Source: Streptomyces sp. ALI-76-A
Lineage (GTDB): Bacteria; Actinomycetota; Actinomycetes; Streptomycetales; Streptomycetaceae
Assembly: GCF_030287445.1 (NCBI RefSeq)
Contig: NZ_JASVWB010000004.1
Location: 1,240,001 to 1,304,000 of the forward strand
Reading direction: 5' to 3'
Length of the DNA stretch: 64,000 nucleotides
Shown piece by piece: positions 52,659-60,575 of the stretch (positions are counted from its first letter, which is position 1; each line of letters begins with the position of its first letter). The notes under the pieces were generated by a model. The model had not been told where the DNA came from, did no database searches, and saw nothing but the letters and a program-made list of their open reading frames with translations. A program made the position numbers and the translations under genes.

Positions 52659-52977
52659 GACCGCCCCCACCACCCTGGGCGACCTGGCGTATGAAGTCCG
52701 CTCCAAGAACGCCGGGCCGTTCTGGGTCACCATGGAGCTGTTCATGCGTGACGCGGACGGCTATCGCATCGCGGCCGACGAGAGGTTCCTCAACGAGGGC
52801 ACGATCGCCCGGCTCTACGGACTCGACGAGGCCGACGTGCGGATGTTCCGCATCCCGTCGCTGAACGTCGTCAAGATCTCTTTCCCGCGTCCCGTAAGCC
52901 AGGCGTCACTGCGTGACCGTGACGTCCACTCAGGTCAGCACCATGTGCCGCTGGCGGTTCTGCCTGTGCCAGCCTGA
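52651..52977 (+). CDS. DUF4387-family partner of the AtuA protein
   Basis: 108 residues. The core (DLAYEVRSKNAGPFWVTMEL, RIPSLNVVKISFPRP) is the small domain usually encoded directly after, or fused to, AtuA-family proteins, which suggests a complex. The last 25 residues (from about SQASLRDRD) are polar and not typical. Its start overlaps the end of the AtuA gene by eight bases. Function unknown. Confidence 0.82.
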   Translation: MAETAPTTLGDLAYEVRSKNAGPFWVTMELFMRDADGYRIAADERFLNEGTIARLYGLDEADVRMFRIPSLNVVKISFPRPVSQASLRDRDVHSGQHHVPLAVLPVPA

Positions 52978-53080
52978 CCGCCGCCCGGAAGAAGGGGCGG
53001 CCCCGGCGGTAGCCCCGAACGCGACTGTCAGACGCGGTCCTTCACCAATCCGCCCCACAAGCACCCGAAGGAGCAGTTCC

Positions 53081-54535
53081 TTGAACACACCTGCCGTGCC
53101 CGGACCCGGTCCTCGTCCTCGGGTTCGCGGACGCCGTTCGGTGATGCTGACGGCACTGGTCGCGGCCGTGATGGTGGGCACGCTCGGCATCGCACCCGCC
53201 TCCCCGGCCGACACCACGCGCCCCACTCCCGCCGCCTGCCCGGGCCACCTGGAGGACAAGGCCAACTGCTACACCGGCCGGGACGCCAACGGCGCGTACT
53301 ACACGATGGCCCTCCCCGAACACTGGAACGGCTCCCTCGTCGTCCACTCCCACGGCGGTCCCGACTTCTCCTACGACGAGTCCACCAGTACCGAGGACCT
53401 GAAACGCTGGGCGGTGATGGTCGACGAGGGCTATGCCTGGGTGGGCTCCTCGTACCGGCGTGGCGGCTACGGGGTCAGGATGGCCGCCGCCGACACTGAG
53501 AACGTACGCCGCCTGTTCGTCAGCCACTTCGGCCGCCCCGACCGCACCTACCTGCACGGCCAGTCCTGGGGCGGCAATGTCGTCGCCAAGGTCGCCGAGA
53601 CCTACGGCCGCGAGCGTGGCGCCTACGACGGAGTCCTGCTGACCAACGGCTTCCTGGCCGGCGGCTCGCGTGGCTACGACACGCGCGTGGACCTGCGAAC
53701 GGTCTACCAGTACTACTGCCGCAACCTGCCCCGTCCCAGCGAGCCGCAGTACCCGTTGTGGCAAGGGCTGCCCGCGAACTCCCCGACGACACCCGACGAG
53801 GTCCACAGCCGCCTCCAGGAGTGCACCGGCATCGGCTCCGCCCCGGCCGACCGGACCGCCGAGCAGCAACGCAACCTCGACGACATCCTGGCCGTCACCC
53901 GCATCCCGGAGCGGTCCCTGGCCACGAACATGCAGTACGCGGTCTTCCTCGTCCGGGACATCGTGTCCAACCGGCTCGACGGCCGTAACCCGTTCAGCAA
54001 CCGAGGGGTCCGCTACGACGGTTCGCACGACGACAAGGCGCTCAACGCCGACGTGGCGCGCTTCTCGGCCGACCCCACCGCGCGCCGCGACCTCTCCTAC
54101 GACAGCGACCTCACCGGACGGATCGCGCTCCCGGTCCTCACGTTGCACGCCATCGACGACCCACAGGTCTTCGTCGAGCACGAGGCGGCCTATCGCGCCA
54201 CGGTCCGGGCCGCCGGCAGAAGTGAGAACCTCGTCCAGACCTTCACGAGGGAGAGCGAGCACAGCAGGCTCAGCAACGCCGAGTACGCCAACTCTCTTGC
54301 GGCTTTGGACACATGGGCGCGCACCGGCCGGAAGCCCACCCCCGGCTCGATCGCGCGTGCGTGCGGCGCGTTCGACAACCACCACGGTGGTGGCTGCTTC
54401 TACGATCCGGCGTTCCGCCCAGCCCCGTTCGCCACCCAGGTCCGCCCCCGGCCCGGCGGCCTCCACTGGCCCGCAATGTCCGCCGCGCAGGAACAGGTGT
54501 GGAGCCGTATCGAAGGCGTGGGCATCGCACCATGA
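53081..54535 (+). CDS. Secreted alpha/beta-hydrolase (TTG start)
   Basis: 484 residues from TTG 53081, chosen because AAGGAG lies seven bases upstream and a signal peptide then sits at the N-terminus (SVMLTALVAAVMVGTLGIA, cleavage near SPADT). The catalytic triad candidates are Ser in HGQSWGGN, Asp in HAIDDPQV and His in ESEHSRL. The C-terminal region (about 410-484) with GGGCFYDPAFRP is shared with a broken second copy at 55.1 kb. The substrate is unknown; an esterase or peptidase acting outside the cell is likely. Confidence 0.82.
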   Translation: MNTPAVPGPGPRPRVRGRRSVMLTALVAAVMVGTLGIAPASPADTTRPTPAACPGHLEDKANCYTGRDANGAYYTMALPEHWNGSLVVHSHGGPDFSYDESTSTEDLKRWAVMVDEGYAWVGSSYRRGGYGVRMAAADTENVRRLFVSHFGRPDRTYLHGQSWGGNVVAKVAETYGRERGAYDGVLLTNGFLAGGSRGYDTRVDLRTVYQYYCRNLPRPSEPQYPLWQGLPANSPTTPDEVHSRLQECTGIGSAPADRTAEQQRNLDDILAVTRIPERSLATNMQYAVFLVRDIVSNRLDGRNPFSNRGVRYDGSHDDKALNADVARFSADPTARRDLSYDSDLTGRIALPVLTLHAIDDPQVFVEHEAAYRATVRAAGRSENLVQTFTRESEHSRLSNAEYANSLAALDTWARTGRKPTPGSIARACGAFDNHHGGGCFYDPAFRPAPFATQVRPRPGGLHWPAMSAAQEQVWSRIEGVGIAP

Positions 54536-54597
54536 AACCGCCCTCCGCGGTCCCGAGTCCCCTCTCCCTCGGCGGGGCCTGCACACCCCGCGCCACG

Positions 54598-54747
54598 CGC
54601 GTCTTCCTCTCTGAAGACCCGCTGCCCCGCAGCGTTGCGCCGTACGGCGGTGAGCAGTCCCTCCTGCTCATAGAAGCGCAAGGTGTGTGCGGCCAGGCCG
54701 GTCAGAGCGCTGACCTCGCCGAATAGGCAGGACGGAATTCTCGGCAT
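54598..54747 (-). pseudogene. MerR-family regulator N-terminal fragment
   Basis: The minus strand from ATG 54747 reads FGEVSALTGLAAHTLRFYEQ and EGLLTAVRRNAAGQRVF, a complete MerR helix-turn-helix. Similarity stops after about 50 residues at EEDA, where the sequence becomes unrelated. The rest of the gene has been lost next to the hydrolase stop codon. Confidence 0.75.
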
Positions 54748-54812
54748 GGCGCTGTCACGTTGGCTGACCGATGGCATGATCTTCTGGTTGATCAGGCTTG
54801 GAAGGGTCGTCC

Positions 54813-54917
54813 GTGGGCAACGCGTCGCTGTCGTACAAGGGGCACCGCTACCCGGCCGAGGTCATCTCCCACTGTGTGTGGCTGTACTTCCCGTTTCCCC
54901 TCAGCTTCCGTGAGGTC
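54813..54917 (+). pseudogene. IS6-family transposase N-terminal fragment
   Basis: From GTG 54813 the frame reads SYKGHRYPAEVISHCVWLYF followed by LSFREVE, the conserved N-terminus of IS6-family transposases. The next residues (VRPLGLGSV) do not match, so only about 35 of some 230 residues remain. Confidence 0.75.
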
Positions 54918-55109
54918 GAGGTGCGACCTCTCGGCTTGGGGTCGGTAGTGGTGAGAGTCGGTGGTGCTGGTCTGGTGATGTGCTGTGTCGGCGGAGGTCT
55001 GCTCGCGCAGAAACTGCGCTCGCGGGGAGACGCCGTCCACGGGCTCGTACGCCGAGAAGACCAGCAGGCTGAACTGACAGCGCAAGGAGTGAACGCACAC
55101 GTCAGCGAG

Positions 55110-55386
55110 AGGGCACTGCGAACTGAGCAATGCCGAGTACGCCAATTCCTTCACGCGCTTGGCACTTGGTCGCGCGCTGGCCAGGTGCCCTCTCCCAGCT
55201 CGATCGCGCGTTCCTGCAGTGACTTCGGCAACACCTACGGCAGCGGCTGCTTCTATGACGCCGATTTCCGTCCCACGCCGTTCGCCGCCCAGGTCTACCC
55301 GCGGCCCGGCGGCCTGCGGTGGCCGGCCATGTCCGCCGCGCAGGAGCGCGTGGCGCCGGATCGACGGGGTGGGCATCGCCTTCTGA
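55110..55386 (+). pseudogene. C-terminal fragment of a second alpha/beta-hydrolase copy
   Basis: The segment reads ELSNAEYANS, then after a frame change near 55155 SIARSCSDFGNTYGSGCFYD, FAAQVYPRPGGLRWPAMSAA and finally, after another frame change, WRRIDGVGIAF. This closely parallels residues about 395-484 of the intact hydrolase encoded at 53081-54535. The two share sequence at the DNA level too, indicating a duplicated and then decayed neighbour, with IS debris between the copies. Confidence 0.85.
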
Positions 55387-55490
55387 AGAGGCACCGCTGA
55401 GGGGGCTTTGTCGGTGCGGTGGCACCAGTCGTGCTCGCGCATGCCGCGGCCGAGGTCACCACCTGGACCGAGACCGCGTCGGCCGTGTTC

Positions 55491-55924
55491 CTGCTGGCCA
55501 ATTCGAGGTCACGCGGTAAGGGAGACGTCGAGTAGGCGAGGTGGCTGCTGCGGCTTCGGTCAAGGGGATGGCCGTTCCACCAGGAGTCGAGGCGGATGAG
55601 TTGAGCGCGACCGCCGAGTACGCGTGCTCCATATGAGTCTTCTGCAGGCCGCGGTAGCGGGCGCGTCTCATGCCAGTGACGGCGACGGCCTGGTGGGGCG
55701 TCGAGAACAGCTCACCGAGCTCGTCACGGACCCTCATCGCCAACGGATACGGTCCTCTCGCCGCCGCGGCCCTGGCTGCCCGCCCGGTCGCTTCCGGCAC
55801 CTGCGGCCACGACCGCGCCTGCATCGACACCCCCCGCCCCACCCTGCGGCCGATGACGGAAGACGCGACCGCTACACGGAGCCGACGAGCATCACAACCG
55901 ACCGGCAACGCAATTGGCTAGCAG
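55491..55924 (-). mobile_element. Internally deleted IS1182-type element
   Basis: Ends CTGCTGGCCAATT (55491-55503) and AATTGGCTAGCAG (55912-55924) are inverted repeats with one mismatch. On the minus strand, from GTG 55830, the start of a transposase is read (SMQARSWPQVPEA, LAMRVRDELGELF), joined directly to its C-terminal part (VTGMRRARYRGLQKTHMEHA, YSAVALN), then after a frame change IRLDSWWNGHPLDRSRSSHL. The catalytic centre is missing, so the element cannot move on its own. Confidence 0.75.
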
Positions 55925-55935
55925 GGTCGGCGACA
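55856..55935. repeat. Dispersed repeat, copy A
   Basis: About 75 bases, including GAGCATCACAACCGACC and AACGCAATTGG, recur at 57447-57525 in the same orientation with roughly 85% identity by eye. This copy forms the upstream end of the IS1182-type remnant. Confidence 0.75.
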
Positions 55936-56136
55936 CGGTTCTTACCGGCACCCCAGGCTGGGCCACTCGGAACTGATGGCGGCAACATGGCATGCGTATG
56001 CGGGACGCTCGTCGCCTTGCCGCGGACTGCATGGGGCCGCACATACTGCGTCTTGATCCGGTCCGCGTGTACGCCTGCGTGGCCGACACGCCTGCGTCTG
56101 AACGGCTGGATGCCTCGTGCGAGTCCTATGCACCCG

Positions 56137-56517
56137 TCAGACGTCGAAGCGACGGCGGGCGGCCTCGATGTGACCGAGGTACTGGTGGGTCCAGCCGCAC
56201 ATTCCATCGACCGTGGCTCGCAGGGCTTGGCCCGGCTCGGTGAGGGTGTACTCGACCCGCGGCGGCACGGTGGGGTGCACCTTCCGCTCGACGAGGCCGT
56301 AGCGCTCCAGCATGCGCAGGTTCTGGGTGAGCATCTTGTGGCTGACGCCCTCGACCTCATTGCGCAATTCGCTGAAGCGCAGGGTGCGCTCTCCGAGAGC
56401 CTCGATGATCAGGAACGCCCACTTGTTGGCGACGTCCGAGAAGATCTCTCGCGCCAGAGAGTCCGCGCGCCTCAGGTCCGCGTCTTCGGGCGAGCCCGTG
56501 TACTGCTTGGTCACCAT
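56137..56517 (-). CDS. HxlR-family transcriptional regulator
   Basis: 126 residues, the normal length of these single winged-helix proteins. Motifs are DVANKWAFLIIEALGERTLR, FSELRNEVEGVSHKMLTQNL, and VHPTVPPRVEYTLTEPGQAL in the wing. The conserved N-terminal Cys of redox- or aldehyde-sensing HxlR members is absent. It is divergent from the RidA gene with 142 bases between starts, so it probably controls it. Confidence 0.9.
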   Translation of the reverse strand: MVTKQYTGSPEDADLRRADSLAREIFSDVANKWAFLIIEALGERTLRFSELRNEVEGVSHKMLTQNLRMLERYGLVERKVHPTVPPRVEYTLTEPGQALRATVDGMCGWTHQYLGHIEAARRRFDV

Positions 56518-56659
56518 CAGGTTCCCCAGTCACTGAAAAGTGCGTTCTTCCAGGTCAACGGCCACTCTCCTACAGTTTCCGAGTAACCACAAGAGAGCAC
56601 GTGCGTCTTGGTTGCGCGGAAGCGAACCCGCGGGCTCTCATGGCAAGGAGGCAGGCAGC

Positions 56660-57061
56660 ATGACCACCATCGACGTCTTCAACCACAACGTGCCGGCCGA
56701 GAGCGACTTCGGATACTCGCAGGCGATCAAGTGCGACGACCTGGTCCACGTCTCCGGACAGCTCTCGCTCGACGAGGCGGGCAACTTCCTCCATGCGGAC
56801 GACTTCGCCGCCCAGCTCAAGCAGACCTTCGCCAACTTCGACAAGGTCCTGAACCACTACGGCGCCACCCGCAACCAAATCATCTCGCAGACCCTGTATG
56901 TGGTGAACCTGCAGCAGAACGCCCGGGCGACGTCAGAAGGCAACCTGACGTACTTCGGCGACCACCGCCCGGTCAGCACAGTCCTCGGCGTCACTGAACT
57001 GACCTTCCCCGGCCAGGTCATCGAGACCAGCTTCATCATCGACACCAAGCTGACCGCCTGA
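56660..57061 (+). CDS. RidA-family protein
   Basis: 133 residues. ATG 56660 follows AAGGAGG. The fold motifs are VHVSGQLSLDEAGNF, QTFANFDKVLNHYGATRNQI and VLGVTELTFPGQVIETSFII. The Arg usual before the end of the RidA active site (the R in C-x-R-x-x-V) is not obvious; the protein reads HRPVSTVLGV. It may therefore belong to a Rid subgroup without reactive enamine/imine deaminase activity. Divergent HxlR control and the strong terminator make this a one-gene unit. Confidence 0.85.
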   Translation: MTTIDVFNHNVPAESDFGYSQAIKCDDLVHVSGQLSLDEAGNFLHADDFAAQLKQTFANFDKVLNHYGATRNQIISQTLYVVNLQQNARATSEGNLTYFGDHRPVSTVLGVTELTFPGQVIETSFIIDTKLTA

Positions 57062-57089
57062 GCCCGATCAGGTCCGGCAGGAGGTGATC

Positions 57090-57131
57090 ACCGACGGTCC
57101 CCAGGGCGCTGCCGCCCTGGGGACCGTCGGT
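57090..57131 (+). terminator. Very strong terminator after the RidA gene
   Basis: A perfect 19-bp stem (57090-57108 with 57113-57131) surrounds the 4-base loop CTGC, 28 bases after the stop. It is the longest perfect hairpin noticed in the window. Confidence 0.88.
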
Positions 57132-57164
57132 GGTGAAAACCTGTGCCTTCGCGCGCTTTACCCA

Positions 57165-57331
57165 GCAACTGGGGACTCCACATCGAGGGACTTCAGCAGC
57201 AGCGCGGACGGCGGCGGCGCCCGCCGGAGCCGGGTCGCCCTCGACTTGTTCCGCACCCTCTTCATGTCGTCTTCGCCCGGCGTCCAGACCTCGTTCAGGT
57301 CTTCTGGCTCCCAGCCCCGCCTCACGCACTC
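57165..57331 (-). pseudogene. Possible Tn3-family transposase (DUF4158) N-terminal fragment
   Basis: The minus strand reads VRRGWEPEDLNEVWTPGEDD, then MKRVRNKSRATRLRR and ALLLKSLDVESPV. This recalls the DUF4158 start of Tn3-like transposases (W-x-x-E-D-L, T-x-x-x-D, NK-x-GA-x-RLGFALLLKF). The GFA segment is disturbed and nothing further of the transposase is present. Identification is tentative. Confidence 0.4.
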
Positions 57332-57446
57332 GACTCTCGCCACACCCCCACCCCCACCGGATAATCGCCCGCCCCCCGGCACCGGCTGGGCCGGTCACAC
57401 GCCTACCCGGGAACCCGGCCCAGCGCCGGATGCACGACCGGAGAAA

Positions 57447-57525
57447 AAAGAAGACGCGACCACTACATGGAGTCAACGAGCATCACAACCGACCAGCAAC
57501 GCAATTGGCCAGCAGGATCGGCCGT
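57447..57525. repeat. Dispersed repeat, copy B
   Basis: Matches copy A at 55856-55935. Its AATTGGCCAGCAG core is an exact inverted match to the other end of the IS1182-type remnant at 55491, so it looks like the surviving end of a second element of the same kind whose gene is gone. Confidence 0.7.
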
Positions 57526-57629
57526 AGGCGCAAACAGGCCGGTGCCTCTGTGTCTTGTCAAGTCGCTTGAGGCAGTGGTGTTTGGGCCTGCGTTTGTCGG
57601 CGATCATGACGCTGCCCTTGCCGGAAACC

Positions 57630-58754
57630 TCATCCGGCCTGGTCACGCAGCATGCTGGTACTCGTGAAGGAGGCCGCCGAGTCGGTCGGTTCGATGTATG
57701 TCGAGGCGGGCGATTTCGTCCGGATCGGTGATCGGTGATCGGTGATCGGTTCGGGGAGCGGGTGCAGCGGGCGGGCGTTCGCGATGCCCTGGTGCGGCCG
57801 GTGCGCGTTGGAGAACTGCTCGAACTCCCGCAGTGCGTGGAGGAGATGCCGCTGGTTCCAGATCAGGGTGTGGTCCAGCAGTTCACGGCGGCAGGTCTGC
57901 ACCCATCTGTCCATGATGGAGTTCATGCGGGGGATCCGGATGCCGCTGAGCACGACCTCGATCCCCGCGTCGGCGAGGATCGTGTCGAACAGTCCGGGGA
58001 ACTTCCCGTCCCGGTCCCGGATCAGGCAGCGGGCGTGGCAGCCGGCGTCCTGGAGGTCCATGACGGGATTCCTCGCCGCCTGCACGACCCAGGAGGTGGT
58101 CGGGTGCGCGGTCACACCCAGGATCCGGATGCGCCGGCCCGTGTGCTTGATGAGCGCGAACACGTACAGCCGCGCCCCGGACAGGGTGACGGTTTCGAAG
58201 AAGCCGCACGCCAGGAGCGCGTGCGCCTGAAAGCGCAGGAAGTCCGCCCAGGTACTGGACGTCCGCTCGGGTACCGGCGGGATCCCGGCGCCCTTGAGGA
58301 TCTCCCACACCCTGGACGCCGCCACTTTCACGCCCAGGACGAGCAGTTCACCGTGCAGGCGCCGGTAGCCCCAGGCCGGGTTCTCGCGGGCCGGGCGCAG
58401 GACCAGGGCGCGGAGGGAGCGCACGGTGCGCGGTCGGCCCCCGCGTTTCGGCCGGGACCGGGCGGCGTGGCCGCGGGCGACCATGCCGCGGTGCCGGCGC
58501 AGCACGGTGTCGGGCCGCACCAGCAGCCGCATCCGACGCAGCACCTCGGGCGGCAGACCCTGGAGCAGCGCCGCCAGGAACGCCCGGTCGCCCGCGTCGA
58601 ACCGCACTCTCCGGCCGTCGAGTTGGCACTCCAGTACCCCGATCTGATGACGCAGCGCGAGGATCTCGATGTCCTTGCCATGATCGCTCATCGGCAGCAG
58701 GCGCAGCAGGGCGAACACGTTCGTCACAGCGAGACAGGTCAGTCGCAGCCCCAC
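57630..58754 (-). CDS. Integrase-core transposase with degenerate DDE residues
   Basis: 374 residues with a GTG start at 58754. ILALRHQIGVLECQL and the Arg-rich helix region precede the rve core. Relatives in Streptomyces read ACDFFETVTL at the first catalytic Asp; here it is ACGFFETVTL. The second Asp is kept (LIRDRDGKFPGLFD). The catalytic Glu in the relatives' IMERWVQTCR is Asp here (IMDRWVQTCR). With two of three acidic residues changed it is very likely inactive. Four tandem GATCGGT units near the 3' end also alter the C-terminus. Confidence 0.8.
   Translation of the reverse strand: MGLRLTCLAVTNVFALLRLLPMSDHGKDIEILALRHQIGVLECQLDGRRVRFDAGDRAFLAALLQGLPPEVLRRMRLLVRPDTVLRRHRGMVARGHAARSRPKRGGRPRTVRSLRALVLRPARENPAWGYRRLHGELLVLGVKVAASRVWEILKGAGIPPVPERTSSTWADFLRFQAHALLACGFFETVTLSGARLYVFALIKHTGRRIRILGVTAHPTTSWVVQAARNPVMDLQDAGCHARCLIRDRDGKFPGLFDTILADAGIEVVLSGIRIPRMNSIMDRWVQTCRRELLDHTLIWNQRHLLHALREFEQFSNAHRPHQGIANARPLHPLPEPITDHRSPIRTKSPASTYIEPTDSAASFTSTSMLRDQAG
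57723..57750 (+). repeat. Four tandem copies of GATCGGT
   Basis: Four perfect 7-base units lie in the 3' part of the transposase gene. Because seven is not a multiple of three, each unit gained or lost shifts the frame, so the present C-terminus may be an artefact of slippage. Confidence 0.9.
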
Positions 58755-58859
58755 GACAGATCAGCCTGCCGGGACACTCACCAGGCGCCCAGAGCACCCG
58801 CCCAAGCAACCGCGCTCGACACCACCCGTACACCAGCCCCCCAGGACGGATGAGTTTTT

Positions 58860-59642
58860 GGGTCTGTCCAGTGAACGGTGTTTCTGGAGTTGTTAGAGGT
58901 TCAGTGGCGGGCGGCGGAGAGCCGGTCGTCGAAGGTGATCTCGAAGGAGTTGAGGGCGGCCTTCCAGCGCTGTGACCAGCGTTTGCGGCCTTGTCCGGTG
59001 GGATCCAGGCTCATGATGGCCATGTAGACGCACTTGAGGGCAGCCTGCTCGTTGGGGAGGTGTCCGCGGGAGCGAACGGCCTTGCGGATGCGTGCGTTCA
59101 CGCTCTCGATGGCGTTCGTGGTGCAGACAACTCGCCTTATCACGGCGTCGAATTGGAGGAAGGGCACGAATTCGGCCCAGGTGTTCTCCCACAGCTTCAC
59201 GATCGCCGGATATTTCTTGCCCCAGGCTTCGCAGAACTCCAGGAACCGCTCTTCGGCGATGTCCTGTGTCGCGGCGGTGTAGACGGGCTTGACTGCCTTG
59301 GAGATCTTGTCCCAGTCCTGGCGGGCCGCGTAGCGGAATGACGCGCGCAGGAGGTGAACTACGCAAGTCTGGGTGATCGCCCGTGGCCGAGATGGTCGGT
59401 GATCTCCCCTTCGAGGGCGGACTCAAGGATCCTCTTCGTCAGCTGCTGCAGCAGTCCGCCCTCGCCGGTCAGTTGGATCCCGTCGGCCTTCGCCCGGTCC
59501 ATCAGCTGGCTGATCAACTGATCGTCCAGAACGTCCGGTGCCCCGGCGTGCTTCACGTCCTCGACGGCCTCAGCCGAGACGGTCACGTCTGTCATCAGGT
59601 GTCACTTCCTGTTCGAAGATCCACCGTTGACCGTACAGACCC
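58860..59642 (-). mobile_element. IS256-type element with internal deletion
   Basis: Ends GGGTCTGTCCAGTGAACGGTG (from 58860, given here as GGGTCTGT...AACGGTG) and the inverted complement ending at 59642 (CACCGTTGACC...ACAGACCC) match at most positions. Length is 783 bases against roughly 1.3-1.4 kb for complete relatives. The flanking bases do not show a target duplication. Confidence 0.7.
58901..59595 (-). pseudogene. IS256-family transposase remnant
   Basis: The N-terminal part (from ATG 59595: DDQLISQLMDRAKADGIQL, EGEITDHLGHGR) is joined at about 59385, with a frame change, to the C-terminal part (ITQTCVVHLLRASFRYAARQ, then KKYPAIVKLWENTWAEFVPF and RRVVCTTNAIESVNARIRKA). The DD-containing core in between is deleted. 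The ESVNARIRKAVRSRG block is the family hallmark. Confidence 0.85.
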
Positions 59643-59825
59643 GGCCGTCAACTACACCGCCCAGAAGTACCTGGCCGGCACCGACGGCTGGAACCCGGAC
59701 GGGTAACGGTCTCGAGGGAATTACTGATCGTCCTGGCCGGGCCGTGACATGGGAGACTCATCCTGCAGTCTGCGGCCAGTCGGGGGCGCTCCCGGCCAGT
59801 CCGGTCGCCGGGGCAAGGAGGACAC

Positions 59826-60334
59826 GTGGACGGGAACGATCCGCACGTCCATGTCGAGTCGAAGGTGGTGCACCGCGATGCCGCCGTCCGCAACCTGGTG
59901 GCGTCCACGTTCGGTCTGACGGGTGACTTGCCGAGCCTCGTCACTACCGGATGCGGGCTGCGGGTGCCGTACGTGATGACCTCGCCGCGTCCGGACAAAG
60001 TCAACTGCCTCGCCTGCCGGGAACACGCCCGGTGCGAGCACCTGCGCTTCGCGGAGGAGGTCGAACGCTTCGGCAGCATGCCGGGATCGAGGACTACCAC
60101 CAGCTCGACGGTGCCCGCGAGCACCTGACCGCCGCGAGCACCGAGAACGTAACCGCCATCCTCCGCGACGGCGCCCTCGGACACCGCGAGGACACCGCGA
60201 TGGCGCCCCATACGACCGGTGTCGGACCGAGGCAGTGTGATGAGCGCTGTGCAGATCCGGGCATGTCGGCGGCTGATGAACTCTCGGGCGACGCCGAGGG
60301 GGCATCGCTCATCGCCGCGCCATCAGGGCGGTAG
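59826..60334 (+). pseudogene. Small hypothetical gene, probably frameshifted
   Basis: GTG 59826 follows a near-perfect AAGGAGG (59815-59821). The first frame gives 100 residues (HVHVESKVVHRDAAVRNLVA, then a Cys-containing stretch VNCLACREHARCEHLRFAEE). At about 60085 codon bias switches to the next frame, which continues sensibly as IEDYHQLDGAREHLTAASTE to a stop at 60334. A single indel would unite them into about 165 residues. No family is recognised; the three Cys and one His might bind a metal. Confidence 0.4.
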
Positions 60335-60526
60335 GGCTTCCCGGATCCAGAGCGTATCCACCGAAGCGCGAGCCGTCCTGCGGGGGATGCTTCCAACACC
60401 GCTTGCGGCTGCTGCAAGTCGTCCATCCCCGGGCAGGGGAGCATCCAGGGCCTTGCGGCGGCGGTCGATATCAGGTGGGCGTGCGGTGCAGGTGACCCAT
60501 GGCGCGACTTTCTTGTTTCCGGCCCA

Positions 60527-60556
60527 TTGACAAGGAGTTGCAACGAGCCGAAAAAT
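60527..60556 (+). promoter_or_regulatory. Weak candidate promoter of the second rhamnosidase gene
   Basis: TTGACA (60527-60532), an 18-base spacer and AAAAAT (60551-60556). The -10 box is poor, but the layout relative to the operator 20 bases further on resembles that of the island-1 transporter promoter. Confidence 0.4.
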
Positions 60557-60575
60557 CACGCCTACAAGTATTCGA

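Larger units (their letters stand above)
57621..58862 (-). mobile_element. IS3-like/integrase-core insertion element
   Basis: Imperfect terminal inverted repeats (57621-57642 and 58841-58862, 18 of 22 matching, sharing CTCATCCG) bound the transposase gene. The right end abuts the IS256 remnant with no spacer. No clear target duplication could be identified. Confidence 0.6.
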
